A stretch of DNA of 64,000 nt. Origin: Halomonas alkalicola (GTDB lineage: Bacteria; Pseudomonadota; Gammaproteobacteria; Pseudomonadales; Halomonadaceae). A program made the translations under genes and the position numbers. Shown here in pieces: positions 58,720 through 64,000 of the stretch. Below the pieces are notes generated by a model. The model searched no databases and had not been told where the DNA came from. It worked only from the letters and a program-made list of their open reading frames with translations. The stretch lies in the NCBI RefSeq assembly GCF_030704205.1, contig NZ_CP131913.1, forward strand, positions 3,100,001 to 3,164,000. The letters run 5' to 3'. Each line of letters starts with the position of its first letter. The first letter of the stretch is position 1.

Positions 58720-58763
58720 CTCTGAGGGGTCATTGAGAGGTCTTTGAGAGGCCTTTGAGATAG
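58720..58763 (+). repeat. Short imperfect tandem repeats ahead of pepN
   Basis: About four 11-12-bp units with core TTGAGAGG: CTGAGGGGTCA, TTGAGAGGTCTT, TGAGAGGCCTT and TGAGATAG. They sit about 50 bp before the pepN start, where a regulator or RNA polymerase could bind. Confidence 0.6.
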
Positions 58764-58813
58764 AAGGGGCGGGCGCCGTACAATGGGAGCCATTTCCGAC
58801 AGGAGCTTCCCGA

Positions 58814-61459
58814 ATGTCCGATCCCCAGGCGACCCATCTCAGCGACTACCGCCCCCCGGCCTACCGCGTGACCCGCACCGAGCTGACCTTCGACCTCGAC
58901 CCCGCCGCTACCCGGGTCAAGACGCGCCTGCATCTGGAGCGCCATCCCGAGGGCGAGGCCGGTGATCCGCTGCAGCTGCACGGCGAGGGGCTGGCCCTCA
59001 AGGCCATCGCCCTGGATGGCGAGCCGCTCGACGCGGATGAGTATGCGCTGAGCGAGAACGGACTGACCGTCCATCGGGTACCGGAGCGCTTCCACCTCGA
59101 CACCGAGGTGGAGATCGCCCCGGAGGCCAATACCGCCCTGGAGGGGCTCTACCAGTCCAGCGGCATGTACTGCACCCAGTGCGAGGCCGAGGGCTTCCGG
59201 CGCATCACCTTCTACCCGGACCGCCCCGACGTCATGGCCACCTTCAGTACCACGGTGATCGGCGATGCCGGCCGCGAGCCGGTGCTGCTCTCCAACGGCA
59301 ACCCGGTGGAGCGCGGGGAACTGCCCAACGGGCGGCACTTCGTCACCTGGGAGGACCCGCACCCCAAGCCGAGCTACCTGTTTGCCCTGGTGGCCGGCGA
59401 CCTGAAGAAGGTCGAGGACACCTTCACTACCCTGAGCGGGCGGGAGGTGACCCTGCAGATCTGGGTGGAGGAGGAGAACCTCGGCAAGACCGACCACGCC
59501 ATGGCCTCGCTCAAGCGCGCCATGGCATGGGACGAGGAGGCCTATGGCCGCGAGTATGACCTCGACCTCTTCATGATCGTGGCGGTGAACGACTTCAACA
59601 TGGGTGCCATGGAGAACAAGGGGCTCAACATCTTCAACTCGGCGGCGGTGCTGACCCACCCCCACACCGCCACCGACGCCGCCTTCCAGCGGGTCGAGAG
59701 CATCGTGGCCCACGAGTACTTCCACAACTGGTCGGGCAACCGGGTGACCTGCCGCGACTGGTTCCAGCTCTCCCTCAAGGAGGGCTTCACCGTCTTCCGC
59801 GACCAGTGTTTCTCCGCCGACACCAACTCGGCCCCGGTCAAGCGCATCGAGGACGTCTCCTTCTTCCGCACCGCCCAGTTCGCCGAGGATGCCGGCCCCA
59901 CCGCCCACCCGGTGCGCCCGGACCACTACATCGAGATCGGCAACTTCTACACGCTGACCATCTACGAGAAGGGGGCCGAGGTGGTACGCATGCTGGCCAA
60001 CCTGGTGGGGGAGGCGGCCTTCCGCTGCGGCAGCGACCTCTACTTCGAGCGCTTCGACGGCCAGGCGGTGACCATCGAGGACTTCGTGGCCTGCATGGCC
60101 GAAGCCTCGGGGCTCGACCTGACCCAGTTCATGCGCTGGTATGACCAGGCCGGCACGCCGGAGATCGACGCCTTCGGCGAGTATGACTACGCCCGCGGCG
60201 AGTACCGCCTGCGCCTGGCCCAGCGCACCCCGGCCACCCCGGGGCAGCCGGACAAGCTCCCCCTGCATATCCCCGTGCGCCTGGGCCTCGTCGGCACCAA
60301 GAGCGGGCGCGACCTGCCGCTGACCCTCGACGGCGAGACGCTGGGCACCGATGCGGTGATCCACCTGCGCGAGGCGGAGCAGGAGTTCCTCTTCACCGAC
60401 GTGGCCGAGGCCCCGGTGCCGTCGCTTCTGCGCGGCTTCTCGGCCCCGGTGAAGCTGCGCTTCCCCTACGGCCGCGAGGACCTCGCCTTCCTGCTGGCCA
60501 ACGACTCCGACGGCTTCAACCGCTGGGACGCCGGCCAGCGCCTCGCCCTGCTGGCGCTGGACGACCTGATCGCCGCCCATCGCAACGGCGTGGAGAAGGT
60601 GATGGACACCCGGGTGGTGGATGCCTTCCGCAGCCTGCTCGCCGCCGAGACCGACGACAAGGCCGTGCTGGCCGAGATGCTGACGCTGCCCAGCGAGGCC
60701 TATATCGCCGAGCAGCAGCCGCTGGTGGACGTGGATGCCATCCACGCGGCGCGCACCTTCGTCAAGCAGGGCCTGGCCATGGCGCTGCGCGACGACTTCC
60801 TGCGGGTCTACCGCGAGAACCACCTCGAGCACTCGGGGGGCGAGCCCTATGCGCCGACCCCGGAGCAGATCGCCCGGCGCAGCCTGAAGAACGTGGCGCT
60901 CTCCTACCTGATGGCCATCGAGGACGAGGAGGGGATCGAGCTCGCCCGGGAGCAGTTCGCGGCGGATCACAACATGACCGATGTGCGCCACGCCCTGACC
61001 CTGCTCACCCACAGCAGCCGCGACGAATTCAGCGAGCCGGCCCTCAGGGCCTTCGGCGAGAAGTGGGCCCACGACCCCCTGGTGATGGACCAGTGGTTCG
61101 CCATCCAGGTGACTCGGCCGCAGCCCGATGCGCTGGACAGGGTCAAGTTCCTGATGGAGCACCCGGCTTTCTCCCTGAAGAACCCCAACCGGGTGCGGGC
61201 GCTGATCGGCACCTTCGCCGGTCAGAACCGGGTCAACTTCCACCGCCTCGACGGTGCGGGCTACCGCCTGCTGGCCGACATGGTGATCGAGCTCAACCGC
61301 CTCAACCCGGAGATCGCCGCGCGGCTGATCACGCCGCTGACCCGCTGGGCGCGCTTCGACGAGACCCGCCAGGCGCTGATGAAGGCCGAGCTCGAGCGCA
61401 TCCGCGCCGAGAAGCTCTCGCCGAATGTGTATGAGGTTGTCGAAAAAGCCTTGGCTTAA
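58814..61459 (+). CDS. pepN: Aminopeptidase N
   Basis: A broad-specificity cytoplasmic M1 zinc aminopeptidase. It has the substrate motif VNDFNMGAMENKGLNIF (GAMEN) and the zinc site VAHEYFHNWSGNRVTCRDWFQLSLKEG (HExxHx18E). The catalytic Tyr is in the IYEKGAEVVRML region. The N-terminal beta domain and the C-terminal helical domain complete the 881 residues (E. coli 870). ACAGGAGC precedes the ATG at 58814. Confidence 0.96.
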   Translation: MSDPQATHLSDYRPPAYRVTRTELTFDLDPAATRVKTRLHLERHPEGEAGDPLQLHGEGLALKAIALDGEPLDADEYALSENGLTVHRVPERFHLDTEVEIAPEANTALEGLYQSSGMYCTQCEAEGFRRITFYPDRPDVMATFSTTVIGDAGREPVLLSNGNPVERGELPNGRHFVTWEDPHPKPSYLFALVAGDLKKVEDTFTTLSGREVTLQIWVEEENLGKTDHAMASLKRAMAWDEEAYGREYDLDLFMIVAVNDFNMGAMENKGLNIFNSAAVLTHPHTATDAAFQRVESIVAHEYFHNWSGNRVTCRDWFQLSLKEGFTVFRDQCFSADTNSAPVKRIEDVSFFRTAQFAEDAGPTAHPVRPDHYIEIGNFYTLTIYEKGAEVVRMLANLVGEAAFRCGSDLYFERFDGQAVTIEDFVACMAEASGLDLTQFMRWYDQAGTPEIDAFGEYDYARGEYRLRLAQRTPATPGQPDKLPLHIPVRLGLVGTKSGRDLPLTLDGETLGTDAVIHLREAEQEFLFTDVAEAPVPSLLRGFSAPVKLRFPYGREDLAFLLANDSDGFNRWDAGQRLALLALDDLIAAHRNGVEKVMDTRVVDAFRSLLAAETDDKAVLAEMLTLPSEAYIAEQQPLVDVDAIHAARTFVKQGLAMALRDDFLRVYRENHLEHSGGEPYAPTPEQIARRSLKNVALSYLMAIEDEEGIELAREQFAADHNMTDVRHALTLLTHSSRDEFSEPALRAFGEKWAHDPLVMDQWFAIQVTRPQPDALDRVKFLMEHPAFSLKNPNRVRALIGTFAGQNRVNFHRLDGAGYRLLADMVIELNRLNPEIAARLITPLTRWARFDETRQALMKAELERIRAEKLSPNVYEVVEKALA

Positions 61460-61487
61460 ATTGGGCGAGAGAGGTTTGCGTCGCGAG

Positions 61488-61590
61488 CGATGAGAGGCTG
61501 GTCGCCGCCGAAGCGCAGGAACCGGAGTGTAGCTCGCTACATGAGGATTCCGAGCACCGCCGGCGGCCAGGATATCGAGCGCAGCAGCAA
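61488..61590. repeat. Long imperfect palindrome, probable second intergenic repeat type
   Basis: Outer arms CTGGTCGCCG and CGGCGGCCAG flank an inner hairpin with GGAA/TTCC and TGTAGC/GCTACA. The middle reads AAGCGCAGGAACCGGAGTG. Similar GCGCAGGAACCGGAG-type hairpins are familiar from intergenic spaces of pseudomonads and relatives. It lies between the convergent pepN and the small membrane protein gene and may serve as a two-way terminator. Confidence 0.5.
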
Positions 61591-61603
61591 AGCCTCCGCA
61601 CAA

Positions 61604-61891
61604 TCAATAGATCAGCCAGCTCAGCACCATCAACCCCAGCAGCCACCAGATCAGGGTGGCGATAATGGCCCGGCGCATCAGCGCCCGGAAGCCCTTCCAC
61701 AGAAGCCAGAGCCCGAGCACCAGCACCACCAGGCTGATCAGCGACGGCGAGATGCCCAGCGCCCCGGAGAGGCCATCCAGGAAGCCGCGGGCGGCATTGC
61801 CGATGTTGGCGAAGAAGCCGGTCAGCAGGTCGACGGCAAAGCGGATCACCTCGCCCAGCGTCCTGCCGATCCAGGTAAAGAACTCTTCCAT
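61604..61891 (-). CDS. Small two-helix membrane protein, unknown
   Basis: A 95-residue protein with an amphipathic N-terminus (MEEFFTWIGRTLGEVIRFAV), a Gly-rich middle and two C-terminal membrane helices (LISLVVLVLGLWLLWKGF, AIIATLIWWLLGLMVLSWL). No family is recognised. It is the last gene of a minus-strand series with the DUF1538, PII-like and CBS genes, 18 bp after the CBS gene, so a role in the same membrane system is plausible. The ribosome site is weak. Confidence 0.65.
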   Translation of the reverse strand: MEEFFTWIGRTLGEVIRFAVDLLTGFFANIGNAARGFLDGLSGALGISPSLISLVVLVLGLWLLWKGFRALMRRAIIATLIWWLLGLMVLSWLIY

Positions 61892-61909
61892 GTCAGCGGG
61901 TCCCGTGCA

Positions 61910-62296
61910 TCACTCGATCAGGTCGAGAACGGTACCCACGATATCGTCCATGGTCACCAGGCCGAGCAGGCGATTGTCGTCGAGCACCAGCACACGTTTG
62001 ACGATGCTGTCGGTCATCAGCCTGGCCACATGGCGCACGTCCAGGGACTCGCCGACGCCAATGGCGGGCTTGGCGCAGACGTCGTAGACGTTGATCAGGT
62101 CGATGTCGCCGTTCTCGGCCACGATGGTCTTGAGGATATTGGTGTAGGTGATCAGGCCCCAGGCGTCGTGGGGGTCCTGCTGCTCCACCACCAGGCACTT
62201 GAGGTTGTGCTTCTTCATCAGCGCCAGGGCGTCGCGCAGGGTGGCGAAGGGTGACACCGTCACCACGTCGCGCATCATGATGTCCTTGACCAGCAT
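61910..62296 (-). CDS. CBS-domain protein
   Basis: A 128-residue protein made almost wholly of a CBS pair: VKDIMMRDVVTVSPFATLRDAL with MKKHNLKCLVVE, and VGESLDVRHVARLMTDS with VLVLDDNRLLGLVTMDDIVG. Such pairs bind adenine nucleotides and act as energy sensors. GGAGAGAGACA precedes the ATG. Its position directly after the PII-like gene suggests both proteins sense nucleotide state for the DUF1538 membrane protein. Confidence 0.88.
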   Translation of the reverse strand: MLVKDIMMRDVVTVSPFATLRDALALMKKHNLKCLVVEQQDPHDAWGLITYTNILKTIVAENGDIDLINVYDVCAKPAIGVGESLDVRHVARLMTDSIVKRVLVLDDNRLLGLVTMDDIVGTVLDLIE

Positions 62297-62322
62297 TGTC
62301 TCTCTCCGTCAGTGGGTGGCGC

Positions 62323-62673
62323 TCAGATATCCTGCCTGAGTCGTTCCTCGAAGCGCTTGACCTGGGCCATGTCGATGCCGCCGAGATGCTCCACGGGCAG
62401 GGTCATCACCAGCCCCTTGGAATCCTCCCCCGTGGGGTTGAGGACCTGGCGCACCGCCTTGAGCACCTTGAGCGACAGCCCCTTCTCCAGGGTCAGCAGG
62501 ATGATGCTCTGGCTGCCCTCGAAGGTCAGCCCGAAGAAGGTCTTCTTGCGCTCGCCGCCGATGCCGCGGCCGGACATCAGGGTCATGCCCACGGCGCCGG
62601 CCTCGGTGGCGGCATCGATGCACTCCTGCTCCAGTTCCTCGGGCACGATGGCCACCAGCAGGGAAAACTTCAT
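62323..62673 (-). CDS. PII-like (nitrogen regulator-type) protein
   Basis: A 116-residue trimer-type ferredoxin-like protein related to PII signal proteins. MKFSLLVAIVPEELEQECID begins the fold, GAVGMTLMSGRGIGGERKKTFFGLTFEGSQSIILL covers the T-loop region, and LKVLKAVRQVLNPTGEDSKGLVMTLPVEHLGGI ends it. The T-loop is short and lacks the uridylylated Tyr context of GlnB/GlnK, so it belongs with PII-like regulators rather than classical PII. The ATG overlaps the stop of the DUF1538 gene (ATGA), implying tight coupling with that membrane protein. Confidence 0.85.
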   Translation of the reverse strand: MKFSLLVAIVPEELEQECIDAATEAGAVGMTLMSGRGIGGERKKTFFGLTFEGSQSIILLTLEKGLSLKVLKAVRQVLNPTGEDSKGLVMTLPVEHLGGIDMAQVKRFEERLRQDI

Positions 62674-64000
62674 GATTGCCTCTCTCTCCAGTGGGCCACC
62701 CGTTCCATCAGGATGGCATAGCTCATCACGGTCACGATAGGGAAGATGGAGGCGAAGGCGATCAGGCCGAAGCCGTCGATCAGCACGTTGCGTCCCTCGA
62801 TCTGGCCGGCCAGGCCGATGCCCAGCGCGGTCACCAGGGGGACCGTCACCTCCGAGGTGGTCACGCCGCCCAGGTCGAAGGCCAGCGCCACGATATAGCG
62901 CGGTGCCAGGGCGGTCAGGGCGATCACCAGCAGGTAGCCGCCGATGATGTAGTAGTGGATGGAGTCGCCGCTGATGATGCGGTGGACGCCGATGGTGATG
63001 CCTATGGCCACCCCCACGGCCACCAGGATGCGGATCACGTTGCCGTTGATCTTGCCGGCGGCGGCCTCCTCGGCCTGCTGGCCCACGGCGATCAGCGCCG
63101 GTTCGGCCATGGTGGTGGCGAAGCCGATGGCGAAGGCGAACAGGTAGACCCACAGCCAGGTGTCGAATCCGATCAGCTGCTCGGCCATGCGCTGGCCGAT
63201 GGGGAAGAGCCCGAGCTTCAGGCCCACCACGAAAGCGTAGAGGCCGATGATCACCAGGGCGAAGCCGACGCCCACCTTGACGGGGCTGGCCAGGGGGCGG
63301 CGGATCACCGCGTACTGGAAGAACAGGATCACCAGGATGATGGGCAGCACGTCGCGCAGCATGCCGAACAGGTCGAGGATCATGACCAGCGGGCCAGAGG
63401 GCTTTTCCACGTCGCTGCCGGCGGCCACCAGGGCGGCGCCGTTGGCGACATCGCCGGGGTCGGCGTAGACCAGGATGCCGTAGAGCTGCACCCTGATCAT
63501 CGGCACCATCACGGCCAGCGCCACCAGGCCGAAGCCGTCGAGCAGCGGGTTGCGGCCGCGAATGGAGGAGGCCAGGCCGATGCCCAGGGCGGCGATCAGC
63601 GGCACGGTGACGATATTGGTGGTGACGCCGCCGGAGTCGTAGGCGAGCCCGACGATCTCCTCCGGCGCGAAGAAGGTCACCGCCACCACCAGGATGTAGC
63701 CGACGATCATGTACCAGTGGATGGGGTGGCCGAGGATCACCCGCAGCACGCCCAGCGCCATCACCAGGCCCACCGAGGTGGCCACGATCAGGCGCAGGGT
63801 GAGGGCGTCGATGCGTCCCTCGCTGATCTCGTAGGCCTGCTCGGCCACGGCGATCAGTGCCGGTTCCGCCACCACCGCCGAGAAGCCGATGGCGAAGCCG
63901 AAGGCCATCAGCAGCGGCATGGAGCCGCGCCTCGCGAACTGGTTGGCGAGCCGCTTGCCCACCGGGAAGATGCTCAGTTCGAGTCCCTGCAGGAAGAGCG
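62670..64000 (-). CDS. DUF1538 membrane protein, probable transporter, cut by window
   Basis: The frame runs open past the right edge, so the N-terminus is missing; the visible reading starts with LFLQGLELSIFPVGKRLANQ. The protein consists of two related halves. Each half has a GLxLGLFPxG motif, then AFAIGFxxxxAEPALIAV, a GGVTT motif (DSGGVTTNIVTVP and DLGGVTTSEVTVP), and a helix with DGFGL. About 12 membrane helices are visible. The internal duplication and GGVTT repeats suggest a transporter with inverted or tandem pseudo-symmetry. The substrate is unknown. It is followed by a PII-like regulator with a 4-bp overlap and a CBS protein. Confidence 0.85.
   Translation of the reverse strand, partial: LFLQGLELSIFPVGKRLANQFARRGSMPLLMAFGFAIGFSAVVAEPALIAVAEQAYEISEGRIDALTLRLIVATSVGLVMALGVLRVILGHPIHWYMIVGYILVVAVTFFAPEEIVGLAYDSGGVTTNIVTVPLIAALGIGLASSIRGRNPLLDGFGLVALAVMVPMIRVQLYGILVYADPGDVANGAALVAAGSDVEKPSGPLVMILDLFGMLRDVLPIILVILFFQYAVIRRPLASPVKVGVGFALVIIGLYAFVVGLKLGLFPIGQRMAEQLIGFDTWLWVYLFAFAIGFATTMAEPALIAVGQQAEEAAAGKINGNVIRILVAVGVAIGITIGVHRIISGDSIHYYIIGGYLLVIALTALAPRYIVALAFDLGGVTTSEVTVPLVTALGIGLAGQIEGRNVLIDGFGLIAFASIFPIVTVMSYAILMERVAHWRERQS

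Overview
The window is a very GC-rich (roughly two-thirds G+C by eye) gammaproteobacterial chromosome segment. Gene content and order fit the Halomonadaceae or a close relative: Pseudomonas-like psd-rhdA-rsgA-orn-queG and hisZ-purA arrangements, a long-form LeuA, a complete EF-P beta-lysylation set, a NaChBac-type sodium channel and a DUF1538/PII-like locus. This assignment is an inference; no rRNA gene is present to confirm it.

Left end (1-4.6 kb): the right-hand end of an integrated mobile element that stops at a tRNA-Arg(CCU) gene, whose 3' end faces the element. It carries the end of a small zinc-ribbon-like protein, a large primase/helicase-type replication protein with an iteron-like array inside its 3' coding region, a lone small-terminase-like protein and an orphan lipoprotein. 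An element-specific repeat (core GCCAGTGGGG) recurs through it. The combination resembles a phage satellite (PICI-like), but the integrase end lies outside the window.

From 4.7 to 30 kb: a two-gene RND efflux system; an amidase; the methyltransferases cmoM and rsmC convergent with greB; a TPR protein; nudF-yqiB-cpdA; cysDN (ATP sulfurylase) behind an AT-rich promoter with an inverted repeat; a membrane zinc peptidase convergent with cmoAB (tRNA cmo5U synthesis); pgi; yqiA-parE; parC; serB and a voltage-gated sodium channel.

From 30 to 53.4 kb: leuA behind a leader region encoding a leucine-rich mini-peptide; epmB/efp-epmA (EF-P and its two lysylation enzymes); psd (apparently frameshifted near its 3' end), rhdA and rsgA on the minus strand; orn; queG; then the conserved series nnr-tsaE-amiB-mutL-miaA-hfq-hflX-hflK-hflC, a double terminator, and hisZ-purA. 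This is nearly colinear with the E. coli 94-minute region.

From 53.5 to 64 kb: an unusual protein joining a sigma-70-region-2-like N-terminus to a ParB-like C-terminus; cobO; a RimK-like ATP-grasp gene divergent from a GNAT gene; yajQ; a DUF454 gene; pepN; and a minus-strand operon of a DUF1538 membrane protein (running off the window), a PII-like regulator, a CBS-domain protein and a small membrane protein.

A dispersed intergenic repeat of about 110-130 bp occurs as four clear full or near-full copies and two fragments in chromosomal gaps, plus one copy with a long insertion. It can fold into a nested hairpin, and its arms differ between copies in compensatory ways. No CRISPR array, rRNA operon or transposase gene was seen.
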